Positions 1 through 9,252 of a stretch of 64,000 nt of DNA are shown piece by piece (the first letter of the stretch is position 1; each line of letters opens with the position of its first letter). A program made the translations under genes and the position numbers. This DNA is from Streptomyces rishiriensis. GTDB taxonomy: Bacteria > Actinomycetota > Actinomycetes > Streptomycetales > Streptomycetaceae. The notes under the pieces were generated by a model that worked only from the letters and a program-made list of their open reading frames with translations, had not been told where the DNA came from and did not search any database. The stretch is from assembly GCF_003112535.1 (NCBI RefSeq), contig NZ_BEWA01000019.1, forward strand, positions 124,001 through 188,000, read 5' to 3'.

Positions 1-701
1 TGCGGTTCCTCGCGCACGTGCTGGTAGGCCACGGCGACCGGGGAGTCGCCGACGAAGGGCGGCCGGACCGTGAGCAGCTCGTAGAGGAGGCAGCCGGTCG
101 AGTACAGGTCGGAGCGTGCGTCGACCTGTTCGCCCTTGGCCTGCTCGGGTGAGAGGTATTGGGCGGTGCCGATGACCGCGGAGGTCTGCGTCATCGTCAT
201 GCCGGAGTCGCCCATGGCGCGGGCGATGCCGAAGTCCATGACCTTGACCTGGCCGTTGCGCGTCAGCATGACGTTCGCGGGCTTGATGTCGCGGTGGACG
301 ATGCCGGCTCTGTGCGAGTACTCCAGGGCCTGGAGGATGCCGATGGTCATCTCCAGCGTCCGCTCCGGCAGCAGCTTGCGGCCGGAGTGGAGCAGCTCGC
401 GGAGTGTGGAGCCGTCGACGTACTCCATGACGATGTACGGGATCGAGACCCCGTCGATGTAGTCCTCGCCCGTGTCGTAGACCGCGACGATCGCGGGGTG
501 GTTGAGCGAGGCGGCAGACTGGGCCTCCCGGCGGAACCGGGCCTGGAAGGAAGGGTCGCGCGCGAGGTCCGCGCGCAGCGTCTTCACCGCCACGGTGCGG
601 CCGAGGCGGGTGTCATGCGCGAAGTAGACCTCCGCCATGCCACCACGACCGAGCACGTGGCCCAGCTCGTACCGGCCGCCGAGGCGACGCGGCTCTTCCA
701 T
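1..701 (-). CDS. pknB: Ser/Thr protein kinase PknB, N-terminal part (runs off window)
   Basis: Only the first ~233 residues lie in the window; the gene continues past base 1. This is a Hanks-type kinase domain. The glycine loop GRGGMAEVY is near residue 20, the lysine sits in VAVKTL, the catalytic loop is HRDIKPANV, the metal motif is DFGIARA, and the activation segment reads MTQTSAVIGTAQYLSPEQA. Family members carry one membrane helix and extracellular PASTA repeats, which would lie outside the window. It is the last visible gene of the fhaA-fhaB-pstP-rodA-pbpA-pknB run, the same order as the mycobacterial wall-growth operon, and its start is 169 bp after pbpA. Probable role: a membrane kinase that senses peptidoglycan precursors and is reversed by PstP. 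The start ATG (699-701) begins MEEPRRLGGRYELG, with the kinase fold starting at once. Confidence 0.93.
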   Translation of the reverse strand, partial: MEEPRRLGGRYELGHVLGRGGMAEVYFAHDTRLGRTVAVKTLRADLARDPSFQARFRREAQSAASLNHPAIVAVYDTGEDYIDGVSIPYIVMEYVDGSTLRELLHSGRKLLPERTLEMTIGILQALEYSHRAGIVHRDIKPANVMLTRNGQVKVMDFGIARAMGDSGMTMTQTSAVIGTAQYLSPEQAKGEQVDARSDLYSTGCLLYELLTVRPPFVGDSPVAVAYQHVREEP

Positions 702-870
702 AGCTACCTACCAGCCCTCTCCGTCGGTCCCGACCGGCACACGTGTGCGGTCGGAGGCTGCCGTCCGGGCTTACCGTACCCGGACGGCGCTGTGTGACCT
801 GGCCAAGCCCGTCACCCGATACAGGACCGGTATCGCAACGTGCACCGATGTGTAGGCGACGTGATGGGGG

Positions 871-2340
871 TCACTTCTTGCTGTCGATGACTGCCTTCAT
901 CACGTTCCTCGCGATCGGACCGGCGAGACCGCCGCCGGTGATGTCGCCACGGTCGGCCGCGCCGTCCTCGACGACGACGGCGACCGCGACGGGCGCGCTG
1001 CCGTCGGACAGCTTGGCGTACGAGATGAACCAGGCGTACGGCTTCTCGCTGTTGTTGAGGCCGTGCTGGGCGGTGCCGGTCTTGCCGCCGACCTTGACGC
1101 CGTCGATCTTGGCCTTGCCGCCGGTGCCCTGCGGGTCGTTGACGACCGTCTCCATCATTTCCCGGAGGGCCTGCGCGGTCTTGGCGGAGACCGCCTGGGA
1201 CAGCTGCTGCGGCTCGGTGGTCTCCAGGGTGTCCAGGTTCGGGGCCTTGAGCTGGTCGACCATGTACGGCTTCATCAGCTTGCCGTCGTTGGCGACCGCG
1301 GAGGCCACCATGGCCATCTGGAGCGGGGTGGCGCGGTTGGAGCCCTGGCCGATGCCGTCCAGCGAGTTCTGCGGCCGGTTGTCCTTGGGGAAGATGGACT
1401 CGGCGGCTCGCACCGGGGTGTCCAGTTCGGCCTCGTTGAAGCCGAACTTCTCCGCCTGGTCGATCATCTTCTCGTTGCCGACGTTGTCGGCCATCTTCGC
1501 GAAGACGGTGTTGCACGACACCATGAGCGCGTAGCGCAGGGTGGCGTTCTCGCAGGCGCCGTGCTCGTTGGTGAGCTTGCTGGAGGACTGCGGGAGCGGG
1601 AAGGGGTCCGGGGTGGCGGTCTTCTGGTCGACGCCGGAGACCACGCCGTTCTCCAGGGCGGCGGCGGCGGTGACGACCTTGAACGTGGAGCCCGGCGGGT
1701 AGGTCTCGCGCAGCGCGCGGTTGAGCATCGGGTCGTCGGGGTCGTTCTTCTTCTGGACCTTGCTCCAGGCCTGGGCGTCCGCGTCGGAGGATCCGGCGAA
1801 CTTGGTGGGGTCGTAGGACGGGGTGGAGACCAGTGCCAGGATCTTGCCGGTGGACGGCTCGATCGCGGCGACCGCGCCCTTCTTGTCGCCGAGTCCCTCG
1901 TAGGCGGCCTTCTGGGCGGCGGCGTTCAGGGTGGTGATGACGCTGCCGCCCTCCTTCTCCTTGCCCGTGATCATGTCAAGGGTGTTGCGGAAGAAGAGCC
2001 GGTCGTCGTTGCCGCTGAGGATGCCGTCCTCGAGCCGCTCCAGCTGGTTGGCGCCGAAGGCCTGCGAGGAGTAGCCGGTGACCGGCGCCCACATGGCGCC
2101 GTTGGACCAGGTGCGCTTGTACTTGTAGTCGCCGCTGGTCTCGACCGAGCCCGTGATGGCCTTGCCGTCGACGATGATGTTGCCGCGCGGGGTGGAGTAG
2201 CGCGTGATGTTGACGCGGCGGTTCTTGGTGTCGCTGGCGAGGCTGTCGGCCTTGACGTACTGCAGGTAGTTGTCGCGCAGCAGGAGGGTCAGGACCAGGA
2301 GGCCGCAGAAGATCGCGATCCGGCGCAGGGGCTTGTTCAT
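871..2340 (-). CDS. pbpA: class B penicillin-binding protein (transpeptidase), PbpA family
   Basis: 489 aa. Residues 1-22 form an uncleaved membrane anchor, followed by a dimerisation/pedestal region and a C-terminal DD-transpeptidase domain. The three penicillin-binding motifs are all present: STFK at 218-221 (nucleophile Ser218), SCN at 275-277, and KTGTAQ at 420-425. The enzyme cross-links peptidoglycan outside the membrane. Its ATG overlaps the stop of the upstream SEDS gene by 4 bp (ATGA), so the polymerase and transpeptidase are translationally coupled, as expected for a SEDS-bPBP pair. The longer open frame upstream of 2340 is only a shadow of the rodA gene. The M. tuberculosis counterpart PbpA is similar in size and sits in the same place. 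Confidence 0.95.
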   Translation of the reverse strand: MNKPLRRIAIFCGLLVLTLLLRDNYLQYVKADSLASDTKNRRVNITRYSTPRGNIIVDGKAITGSVETSGDYKYKRTWSNGAMWAPVTGYSSQAFGANQLERLEDGILSGNDDRLFFRNTLDMITGKEKEGGSVITTLNAAAQKAAYEGLGDKKGAVAAIEPSTGKILALVSTPSYDPTKFAGSSDADAQAWSKVQKKNDPDDPMLNRALRETYPPGSTFKVVTAAAALENGVVSGVDQKTATPDPFPLPQSSSKLTNEHGACENATLRYALMVSCNTVFAKMADNVGNEKMIDQAEKFGFNEAELDTPVRAAESIFPKDNRPQNSLDGIGQGSNRATPLQMAMVASAVANDGKLMKPYMVDQLKAPNLDTLETTEPQQLSQAVSAKTAQALREMMETVVNDPQGTGGKAKIDGVKVGGKTGTAQHGLNNSEKPYAWFISYAKLSDGSAPVAVAVVVEDGAADRGDITGGGLAGPIARNVMKAVIDSKK

Positions 2341-3779
2341 GACGGGCGGACCACCTGGGTCATCTCGGCGTCGGGGTTGGAGGCGGGCGCGGGCGCCGGG
2401 CGGCGCGCGGTGTCGCTGATTCTGATGAGGATGCCGATCAGGGCCCAGTTGGCGATGACGGAGGAACCGCCGTAGGCGAGGAAGGGCATCGTCATGCCGG
2501 TCAGCGGGATGAGGCCCATCACACCGCCGGCGACGACGAAGACCTGCAGGGCGAAGGCGCCGGAGAGGCCGATCGCGAGGAGTTTGCCGAAGGGGTCGCG
2601 GGCGGCGAGGGCGGTGCGCACGCCGCGCTCGGCGATCAGGCCGTAGAGCAGCAGGAGCGCCATGATGCCGGCGAGGCCGAGCTCCTCGCCGAAGGTGGCG
2701 AGGATGAAGTCGGAGTTGGCGGCGAACCGGATCAGCTCGGAGTGGCCCTGGCCCCAGCCGGTGCCGAGCGTGCCGCCGGAGCCGAACGCCCACAGCGCCT
2801 GCATGGCCTGCTCGGAGTGGATGCCAGGGGCGCCGGACTGGCTGAGCTTGTACTCGCGCATCGGGTCGAGCCACGCCTGCACGCGCTGCTGGACATGGCT
2901 CTCGAAGCTGGCCACGCCGACCGCGCCGGCCGCGGACATCAGCAGGCCGAAGACGATCCAGCTGGTCCGCTCGGTGGCGACGTACAGCATGATGACGAAC
3001 ATTCCGAAGAACAGCAGCGAGGTGCCGAGGTCCGTCTCGAAGACCAGGATCAGGATCGAGATGAGCCAGACCACGATGATCGGGCCGAGGTCGCGGCCGC
3101 GCGGCAGGTACAGGCCGAGGACGCGGCGGCTGGCGAGGGCGAGCGCGTCGCGTTTCACCATGAGGTAGCCGGCGAAGAAGATCGCCAGCACGATCTTGGC
3201 GAATTCTCCGGGCTGGATGGAGAAACCGGCGACCGAGATCCAGATCTTCGCGCCGTAGATGTTTTGGCCGAGGCCCGGCACGAGCGGGAGCAGCAGCAGA
3301 AGGACCGCGCCGACCATGGAGATGTAGGTGTAGCGCTGCAGGACGCGGTGGTCCTTGAGGAAGATCAGCACCACGACGAACAGGGCGATGCCCAGGGCTG
3401 TGTACAGCAGCTGGCGCGGCGCGGCGGTGCCGGCCTGGTGGATCTGCTTCAGCAGCTTGGACTGGTCGAGGCGCCAGATGGCGACCAGTCCGAGGCCGTT
3501 GAGGAGGGTGGCCACCGGCAGCAGCAGGGGGTCCGCGTAGGGCGCGAACTTGCGGACGGCGAGGTGGGCCACGCCGGCCAGCAGTCCGAGGCCGAGCCCG
3601 TAGCTCAGGAGGCCGGAGGGCACCTGCTCGTTGATGGCCAGGCCCACGTTGGCGTAGGCGAAGACCGGGATCACGACGGCGAACACCAGCAGTGCGAGCT
3701 CGGTGTTGCGCCGGCTCGGGGTGCCGATCGAGCCGATCGTGGACGTGTGGTGCGTCGGCGAGTTGGTTGTACTGCTCAT
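2337..3779 (-). CDS. rodA: SEDS-family peptidoglycan polymerase (RodA/FtsW type)
   Basis: 480 aa multi-pass membrane protein with about ten or more hydrophobic helices from residue 28 on. SEDS landmarks are QPGEFAKI at 189-196, FETDLGTSLL at 247-256 (region of the essential aspartate of RodA enzymes), the NSDFILATFGEELGL stretch near 355-369, and LPFLAYGGSS-like MPFLAYGGSS at 431-440. It polymerises lipid II into glycan strands and works with a class B PBP, here the overlapping pbpA. The N-terminal 25 residues are a Ser/Thr-rich cytoplasmic tail, a plausible phosphorylation site for the neighbouring kinase (inference). Streptomyces usually have several SEDS paralogues; by neighbourhood this is the one equivalent to mycobacterial rodA in the pknB operon. 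Confidence 0.93.
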   Translation of the reverse strand: MSSTTNSPTHHTSTIGSIGTPSRRNTELALLVFAVVIPVFAYANVGLAINEQVPSGLLSYGLGLGLLAGVAHLAVRKFAPYADPLLLPVATLLNGLGLVAIWRLDQSKLLKQIHQAGTAAPRQLLYTALGIALFVVVLIFLKDHRVLQRYTYISMVGAVLLLLLPLVPGLGQNIYGAKIWISVAGFSIQPGEFAKIVLAIFFAGYLMVKRDALALASRRVLGLYLPRGRDLGPIIVVWLISILILVFETDLGTSLLFFGMFVIMLYVATERTSWIVFGLLMSAAGAVGVASFESHVQQRVQAWLDPMREYKLSQSGAPGIHSEQAMQALWAFGSGGTLGTGWGQGHSELIRFAANSDFILATFGEELGLAGIMALLLLYGLIAERGVRTALAARDPFGKLLAIGLSGAFALQVFVVAGGVMGLIPLTGMTMPFLAYGGSSVIANWALIGILIRISDTARRPAPAPASNPDAEMTQVVRPS

Positions 3780-3806
3780 CGTGTGACGGGGCCTCTCACG
3801 GCTTGC

Positions 3807-5378
3807 CTACTGCTCACCGCACCGCGAGACGACCTTCTGCTCCTCCTCCGACAGGCTCGGGCGGGGGGTGGGAGTGGGGGTCGCGGGTGCGGTCGGGGAC
3901 GCGGTTGCCGAGGGGCTCGGCGATGCCTTGGACGTGAGGGAGACGGGGGTGGTTCCCGTGGTGGCGCCCGTCTGGCCCTCACCGGTCTTCGAGCCGGTCT
4001 TGGAACCGGTGGTGGAACCGGGTGTGGGACCGGTCTTGGAGCCGGTGGCGCCCGCGGCGGCGGTACCGGCCTGCTTCTTGCAGGCGGAGGCCTGGACGGC
4101 CAGCTCGTCGATCTTCTTCCGGGCGTTGGGCAGGTCGCCTTCGGCGATCGTGGCCTCCACCAGCTTGCGCTGGTACTCCGGGAGGTACTTGAGTTCGATC
4201 TCGGGGTGGTCCTTCTCGACCTTCGACAACGACACCCACGCGAGGTCCTGGCTGATGCCCCGGTACAGGGCGACGTGCTCGCCCTTGGTGCCGACGTAGT
4301 ACTGCGTCTGGGTCCAGCGGTAGCCGCCGTACAGTCCGCCGGCGATGACCGCGAGCGTGAGGACGCCGTAGAAGGATCTCTTGAGCCACCTGCGGCCCTT
4401 GCGCGGCTTGACGAAGTCGTCGTCGGTGTAGTCGCCGAAGCCGTCGGTGGGGATGAAGCCGGTGATGTCCCCGCCGGAGCCGGGCGGGCCGAACTCGCCG
4501 CCTCCGCCGTGTCCGTGCTGCCGGCGGCCGAGGCCCGAGGCGCGGCCGGCCGGGGTCTGCATGATGTTGTTGTCGTGCTGCTGGAGCTGGTTCTCGGCGA
4601 CGGCGCCGACCACGACCGGGGTGTCGGACAGCTGCCCGGCGAGCGTGTCACCGGTGTCCAGGTCGAGGACGTCGGCGACGATCACGGTGATGTTGTCGGG
4701 GCCGCCGCCGCGCAGGGCGAGCTGGATCAGCTCCTGCACGGTCTCCTGGGGGCCCTGGTAGCTGGCGAGGGTGTCCTCGAGCGTCTGGTGGGAGACGACG
4801 CCGGACAGGCCGTCGGAGCAGATCAGGTAGCGGTCGCCGGCCCGGACCTCGCGGATCGAAAGGTCCGGTTCGACGTGCTCGCCACTGCCCAACGCCCGCA
4901 TCAGCAGGGACCGTTGGGGGTGGGTGGTGGCTTCTTCCTCGGTGATGCGGCCCTCGTCGACGAGGCGCTGCACCCAGGTGTGGTCCTGGGTGATCTGGGT
5001 GAGGACGCCGTCGCGCAGCAGGTAGGCGCGCGAGTCGCCGACGTGTACGAGGCCGAGGCGCTGGCCCGTCCACAGCAGGGCGGTCAGGGTGGTCCCCATG
5101 CCTTCGAGCTGGGGGTCCTCCTCGACCAGGGCGCGCAGCTGGTCGTTGGCGCGCTGGACGGCGGTGCCGAGCGAGGTGAGGACGTCGGAGCCGGGGACGT
5201 CGTCGTCGAGGGCGACGATCGTGGAGATGGCCTCGGAGGAGGCGACCTCGCCGGCGGCGGCGCCGCCCATGCCGTCGGCGATGGCGAGCAGGCGCGGACC
5301 GGCGTAACCGGAGTCCTCGTTGCCCTCCCGGATCATGCCCTTGTGCGATCCGGCGGCGAAGCGCAGTGACAGACTCAT
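3807..5378 (-). CDS. pstP: PP2C-family Ser/Thr phosphatase, membrane-anchored
   Basis: 523 aa from the chosen start. Residues 1-240 are a PP2C/PPM phosphatase domain: REGNEDS at 17-23, ADGMGG at 34-39, HVGDSRAYL at 112-120, SDGLSG at 188-193 and PDNITV at 227-232 hold the metal-binding acids. A juxtamembrane linker follows, then one membrane helix at about 336-354 and an extracytoplasmic region ending in a Thr/Pro/Gly-rich tail. It dephosphorylates Ser/Thr kinases and their targets; the neighbours pknB, rodA and the FHA genes support that role. The frame stays open to an ATG at 5435, but the ATG at 5378 starts MSLSLRF right at the fold and has a GAGG about 6 bases upstream, so I prefer it. 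It lies 27 bp upstream of rodA. Confidence 0.92.
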   Translation of the reverse strand: MSLSLRFAAGSHKGMIREGNEDSGYAGPRLLAIADGMGGAAAGEVASSEAISTIVALDDDVPGSDVLTSLGTAVQRANDQLRALVEEDPQLEGMGTTLTALLWTGQRLGLVHVGDSRAYLLRDGVLTQITQDHTWVQRLVDEGRITEEEATTHPQRSLLMRALGSGEHVEPDLSIREVRAGDRYLICSDGLSGVVSHQTLEDTLASYQGPQETVQELIQLALRGGGPDNITVIVADVLDLDTGDTLAGQLSDTPVVVGAVAENQLQQHDNNIMQTPAGRASGLGRRQHGHGGGGEFGPPGSGGDITGFIPTDGFGDYTDDDFVKPRKGRRWLKRSFYGVLTLAVIAGGLYGGYRWTQTQYYVGTKGEHVALYRGISQDLAWVSLSKVEKDHPEIELKYLPEYQRKLVEATIAEGDLPNARKKIDELAVQASACKKQAGTAAAGATGSKTGPTPGSTTGSKTGSKTGEGQTGATTGTTPVSLTSKASPSPSATASPTAPATPTPTPRPSLSEEEQKVVSRCGEQ

Positions 5379-5518
5379 GCGCACCTCGCCCGTCGGCCCC
5401 GGGTACAGCCGGTCGTGTCGAGCCACACTGCCCACCCTCCGGTCGGGAGCACACCGGGGCCCTGGGTGCCGGCCGCCGCCGCGTGCTCGCTCCGCTCGCG
5501 CTCACTCATGATGTAGCA

Positions 5519-6037
5519 CTACTTCCGAAGCTCGATGACGGTCTTGCCGATACGGATCGGCGCACCCAGCGGGATCGGTGTGGGAGTCGTCAGTCGCGAT
5601 CGGTCGAGATACGTGCCGTTGGTGGAGCCCAGGTCCTCGACGATCCACTGGCCGTCGCGGTCCGGGTAGATCCTGGCATGGCGGCTGGAGGCGTAGTCGT
5701 CGTCCAGCACGATGGTGCTGTCGTGCGCCCGGCCCAGCGTGATGGTCTGGCCCTGGAGCGCGACGGTCGTGCCGGTGAGGGTGCCTTCGGACACGACCAG
5801 CTTCGTCGGTGCGTTGCGGCGCGTGCGGCCGGCGGCGGCCGGCTGCTGGCGCTGCTGCGGGGGCGCCTGCTGGCGCTGGGCCTGTTGCTGCGCCCGTCCC
5901 GCCTCCCGGCGCGAACCGCGCTGGGTGACACGCGTACCGAAGAGGTCGCTGCGGATGACCTGCACGGCCACGATCACGAACAGCCACAGTACGGCCAGGA
6001 AACCCAGCCGCATGACCGTGAGGGTCAGCTCTGACAT
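5519..6037 (-). CDS. fhaB: FHA-domain protein FhaB (FipA-interacting type), membrane-anchored
   Basis: 172 aa. An N-terminal membrane helix (about residues 8-27) is followed by a Gln/Arg/Pro-rich linker and a C-terminal FHA domain with the core LGRAHDSTIVLDD and the SSRHARI and GSTNGTYL elements. FHA domains bind phosphothreonine peptides, so this is a reader of PknB-type phosphorylation. In mycobacteria the same gene sits between fhaA and pstP. The start is 10 bp from the fhaA stop, so the two are co-transcribed; pstP follows after 140 bp. The GSTNG loop and SSRH arginine that contact phosphothreonine are intact. Confidence 0.93.
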   Translation of the reverse strand: MSELTLTVMRLGFLAVLWLFVIVAVQVIRSDLFGTRVTQRGSRREAGRAQQQAQRQQAPPQQRQQPAAAGRTRRNAPTKLVVSEGTLTGTTVALQGQTITLGRAHDSTIVLDDDYASSRHARIYPDRDGQWIVEDLGSTNGTYLDRSRLTTPTPIPLGAPIRIGKTVIELRK

Positions 6038-6047
6038 TGCCCCCGCT

Positions 6048-6932
6048 TCACCCTTCGGCTTGCCGGTAAATGATGGTGGTGCTGCCCACGACGATCCGCG
6101 AGCCGTCGCGGAGCGTAGCGCGGGTGGTGTGCTGCCCGTCCACCACGATGCCGTTGGTGGAGCCGAGATCCTGGATCGTCGAGGGCGAACCGGTCCGGAT
6201 CTCGCAGTGCCGGCGCGAGACGCCGGGGTCGTCGATCCGCACGTCGGCCTCGGTGCTGCGGCCCAGCACGAGCGTGGCGCGGGAGATCTGGTGGCGGGTG
6301 CCGTTGATCTCGATCCAGTGGCGGGTGCGGGAACCGGGCTGCGGTGCCCCGGCCGGTCCTGCGCCCGATGCGCCGGGGCGCTGGGCGCCTGCGGCGGGCG
6401 GGTAGCCGTAGCTGCCGGGACGGGCGCCGGGGGCGCCGGGCGGCGGGGCGGACGGCATGGGCGGAGCGGCTGCTCCGCCGGCGCCGGGGTAGGCGGCGCC
6501 GCCCGGTCCGCCGGGGCGGGGCCGGCCGGCGGCGGGCGCGTCGTCCGCCTGGCTGCTGGAGGAGGCGAGCGTACGGCTGCGCACCCGGTAGAGCCCGGTG
6601 TCGAGGTCGTCGGCCTTCTCCAGGTGGACCTTGATCGGTCCCATGAAGGTGTAGCGCTGCTGCTTGGCGTAGTCGCGCACCATGCCGGCGAGCTCGTCGC
6701 CGAGCTGGCCGGAGTAGGGGCTGAGCCGCTCGTAGTCGGGCGTGCTCAGCTCCACGATGAAGTCGTTGGGGACGACCGTGCGATCGCGGTTCCAGATGGT
6801 GGCGTTGTTGTCGCACTCGCGCTGGAGCGCGCCGGCGATCTCCACGGGCTGGACCTCGGACTTGAAGACCTTGGCGAAGGTGCCGTTGACCAGACCCTCG
6901 AGACGCTGCTCGAATTTCTTCAGGACTCCCAT
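6048..6932 (-). CDS. fhaA: FHA-domain protein FhaA (DUF3662 + FHA)
   Basis: 294 aa soluble protein. Residues 1-115 form the DUF3662 domain, starting MGVLKKFEQRLEGLVNG. A Gly/Pro/Ala-rich linker covers about 120-200, and a C-terminal FHA domain at about 215-285 carries LGRSTEADVRIDD, SRRHCEI and LGSTNGIVV. In mycobacteria FhaA binds phosphorylated MviN/MurJ and tunes lipid II flipping; the same role is likely here. It is the first gene of the operon. The intergenic region upstream separates it from the oppositely oriented tRNA-Leu. The start is supported by a GGAGG 5 bases upstream of the ATG. Confidence 0.94.
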   Translation of the reverse strand: MGVLKKFEQRLEGLVNGTFAKVFKSEVQPVEIAGALQRECDNNATIWNRDRTVVPNDFIVELSTPDYERLSPYSGQLGDELAGMVRDYAKQQRYTFMGPIKVHLEKADDLDTGLYRVRSRTLASSSSQADDAPAAGRPRPGGPGGAAYPGAGGAAAPPMPSAPPPGAPGARPGSYGYPPAAGAQRPGASGAGPAGAPQPGSRTRHWIEINGTRHQISRATLVLGRSTEADVRIDDPGVSRRHCEIRTGSPSTIQDLGSTNGIVVDGQHTTRATLRDGSRIVVGSTTIIYRQAEG

Positions 6933-7355
6933 GGGGCACCTCCTCCGTAGTGGCTGCCGTCCCGAACCGTGCTGCTTACCTGGTACTGCTCACTGATCGT
7001 ATCCACGCGCCGGTGAATCGGCTGGTTCCCCCTGTCGGCCCCGTCGACGGGTGTCGACGACCTGTCGCTCACCTGCTTCTCGTACTCGCTTCTGCCCAGG
7101 ATCGTAGAGGCGGCCGTGGACCAGTGTCCCGCACCTGGCTGTGCTCCTCGTCCGGCTCCTGGGGAGACGGCCGCCATAGGTACGAGGTTGATACGTGAAC
7201 CAGTCACCGCCGAGACGTACGCGGCAGCCCACGGGTCCCCACCTGGTCCCTGCCCGCCAGAAAGGGATGTGAACGCACCCTGGACCGCGTGCTAATGTTC
7301 TGCATGTCGGAAGGCGGCAGGCCGAAAAGCCCACAAGCCCGAGGACACACCCAAT
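6933..7355. other. intergenic region between fhaA and tRNA-Leu
   Basis: 423 bp without a credible gene. It must hold the fhaA operon promoter (minus strand), which I could not pin to clear hexamers, and the tRNA promoter listed separately. Short frames here lack coding bias. Confidence 0.5.
7269..7298 (+). promoter_or_regulatory. probable HrdB-type promoter of tRNA-Leu
   Basis: GTGAAC (7269-7274) and TAATGT (7293-7298) are 18 bp apart, a fair fit to the vegetative -35/-10 pattern. Transcription would start near 7305, about 50 bases before the mature tRNA. Found by eye only. Confidence 0.45.
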
Positions 7356-7442
7356 GCGCGGGTGGCGGAATAGGCAGACGCGCTGGATTCAGGTTCCAGT
7401 GCCCGCAAGGGCGTGGGGGTTCAACTCCCCCCTCGCGCACCA
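7356..7442 (+). tRNA. tRNA-Leu (anticodon CAG)
   Basis: 87 nt including an encoded CCA at 7440-7442. The acceptor stem GCGCGGG (7356-7362) pairs with CTCGCGC (7432-7438) and A7439 is the discriminator. The anticodon arm is CTGGA-TTCAGGT-TCCAG, giving anticodon CAG, which reads CUG, the dominant Leu codon at this G+C. A long variable arm (GCCCGCAAGGGCG region) marks it as a class II tRNA, as expected for Leu. The T arm GGGGGTTCAACTCCCCC is intact. A strong hairpin follows directly. Confidence 0.97.
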
Positions 7443-7445
7443 GCC

Positions 7446-7480
7446 GAAAGCCCCGTAGGTCATCGACCTACGGGGCTTTC
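7446..7480 (+). terminator. Rho-independent-like terminator after tRNA-Leu
   Basis: GAAAGCCCCGTAGGTC (7446-7461) is the exact inverse of 7465-7480 with a 3-nt loop, a 16-bp perfect stem that starts 4 bases past the CCA end. There is no long U-tract, which is normal for Streptomyces. Confidence 0.85.
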
Positions 7481-7594
7481 GCATGTCCCGGAGCGGGGGT
7501 CTGGCGCGGGCCGGTGCAGTGGGTCCGAGCAGGTCATGATTGCTCACCGTGTGTGAGGAACGTCTCAGGGGTGTGGCCGGTGGAGGGGTGGGGC

Positions 7595-7608
7595 GTTTCA
7601 CGTGAAAC
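7595..7608. promoter_or_regulatory. parS site 1 (ParB binding)
   Basis: GTTTCACGTGAAAC, a perfect 14-bp palindrome identical to the known Streptomyces parS consensus. It is intergenic, 135 bp upstream of the DUF2252 gene. Confidence 0.9.
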
Positions 7609-7742
7609 ATCCCTCGCGACGGCCGGAGGGGACCGAGCCCTCCAGGGCCTGACGGGTTCCCGCCCGCGGCTGTACGGTCTGCACGAGTTGATGTTCGGCT
7701 CGTCGGGTCGACGGCGGGCGTACGTGTGCGGGGGAGGCGGTC

Positions 7743-9203
7743 ATGGCGACCGAGGCCGAGGGTGCAGGGGCGGGAACGGGCGAGGCGCGCAGGCTCCCCC
7801 GGGTGCGAGGGTTCGCCGAGTGGCCCGCCGGGCGTCCGGGCGAGGCGGGATCGGACGGGGCCCCCTTGACGCCCAAGGAAGAGGGTCGGCAGTTGCGCCG
7901 CAGGGTGCCGCGGTCGGCGCACGCGGAACTCGTCCTGGACGCCTCCAGGCCGGACGCGGTGGCGGCGGTCGAGGAGTCCGGCCTGGGCCGGATCCCGGAG
8001 CTCACGCCGATAAGGGTCGGCCGGATGGCGGCGACGCCGTTCGCCTTCCTGCGCGGCTCGGCGGGGCTCATGGCCTACGACCTGGCCCGCACCCCCATGA
8101 CCGGGGTGCGCGCCCAGATCTGCGGGGACGCCCACGCCGCCAACTTCGGTCTGTACGGCGACGCCCGGGGCGGTCTGGTCATCGACCTCAACGACTTCGA
8201 CGAGACGGTCGAAGGCCCCTGGGAGTGGGACCTCAAGCGCCTCGCCGCCTCTCTGGTGCTCGCGGGCCGGGAGGCCGGCGCGGACGAGGACACCTGCCGC
8301 CGGGCGGCGCACGGCGCGGCCGGCTCCTACCGGCGCACCATGCGGCTGCTGGCCAAGCTGCCGGTGCTGGACGCCTGGAACGCCATCGCCGACGAGGAAC
8401 TGGTCTCCCACGCCGACGCCCACGACCTGCTGGGCACGCTGGAGCGGGTCTCGGAGAAGGCGCGGGCCAACACCAGCGGGCGGTTCGCGGCCAAGTCGAC
8501 CCAGGCGACGCAGGACGGCGGTCGCCGCTTCGTCGACGCGGCGCCGGTGCTGCGCCGGGTCCCGGACGCGGAGGCCCATGCGGTGGCCGCGTCCCTGGAG
8601 CACTATCTGACCACTCTGTCCGAGGACCGTCACCCGCTGCTGTCCCGTCACGCGGTGCACGACGTCGCCTTCCGCATCGTCGGCACGGGCAGCGTGGGGA
8701 CGAGGTCGTATGTGGTCCTGCTGCTGGACCACCGCGGCGAGCCGCTGATCCTGCAGGTGAAGGAGGCCCGTGCGTCGGCGCTGGTCCCGCACCTGGTGAC
8801 CGCCGGTTTCGACGCGCCGCAGGTGGACCACGAGGGCCGGCGGGTGGTGCTCGGCCAGAAGCGCATGCAGGTCGTCAGCGACATCCTGCTCGGCTGGACG
8901 ACGGTCGACGGACGCCCCTTCCAGGTACGGCAGTTCCGCAACCGCAAGGGCAGCGTCGATCCGGCAGCCCTCGCCGCCGACCAGGTCGACGACTACGGCC
9001 GGATGACCGGCGCTCTGCTGGCCCGCGCGCACTCCCACAGCGCCGACCCCCGGCTGATCGCCGGCTACTGCGGCAAGAACGAGGAACTCGACGAGGCGAT
9101 CGCGACGTTCGCCGTGGCCTACGCCGACCGCACCGAGGCCGATCACACGGACTTGGTCGCGGCGGTACGGGCGGGAAGGATCGCGGCCGAGACGGGGGTC
9201 TAG
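7743..9203 (+). CDS. DUF2252 family protein
   Basis: 486 aa soluble protein. The DUF2252 hallmark GDAHAANFG is near residues 128-136, followed by IDLNDFDET and the WEWDLKRLAASL helix near 157-168. These resemble the catalytic HGDxHxxN and DxD elements of aminoglycoside-phosphotransferase-like kinases, so a small-molecule kinase fold is plausible, but no substrate is known for the family. ATG start at 7743 after GGGGGAGG. It stands alone in its orientation group, 135 bp after parS site 1 and 164 bp before the J-domain gene. Length is usual for the family. Confidence 0.85.
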   Translation: MATEAEGAGAGTGEARRLPRVRGFAEWPAGRPGEAGSDGAPLTPKEEGRQLRRRVPRSAHAELVLDASRPDAVAAVEESGLGRIPELTPIRVGRMAATPFAFLRGSAGLMAYDLARTPMTGVRAQICGDAHAANFGLYGDARGGLVIDLNDFDETVEGPWEWDLKRLAASLVLAGREAGADEDTCRRAAHGAAGSYRRTMRLLAKLPVLDAWNAIADEELVSHADAHDLLGTLERVSEKARANTSGRFAAKSTQATQDGGRRFVDAAPVLRRVPDAEAHAVAASLEHYLTTLSEDRHPLLSRHAVHDVAFRIVGTGSVGTRSYVVLLLDHRGEPLILQVKEARASALVPHLVTAGFDAPQVDHEGRRVVLGQKRMQVVSDILLGWTTVDGRPFQVRQFRNRKGSVDPAALAADQVDDYGRMTGALLARAHSHSADPRLIAGYCGKNEELDEAIATFAVAYADRTEADHTDLVAAVRAGRIAAETGV

Positions 9204-9252
9204 CGCCGCGCCGGGCTCATGGCGGTGCGCGGCGGGGTGTGCAGGCGCACTG

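Noticed and set aside
2742..5369. Very long plus-strand open frame opposite rodA and pstP
   Set aside because: It is antisense to two strongly supported genes, has no family features, and long antisense frames are expected at this G+C.
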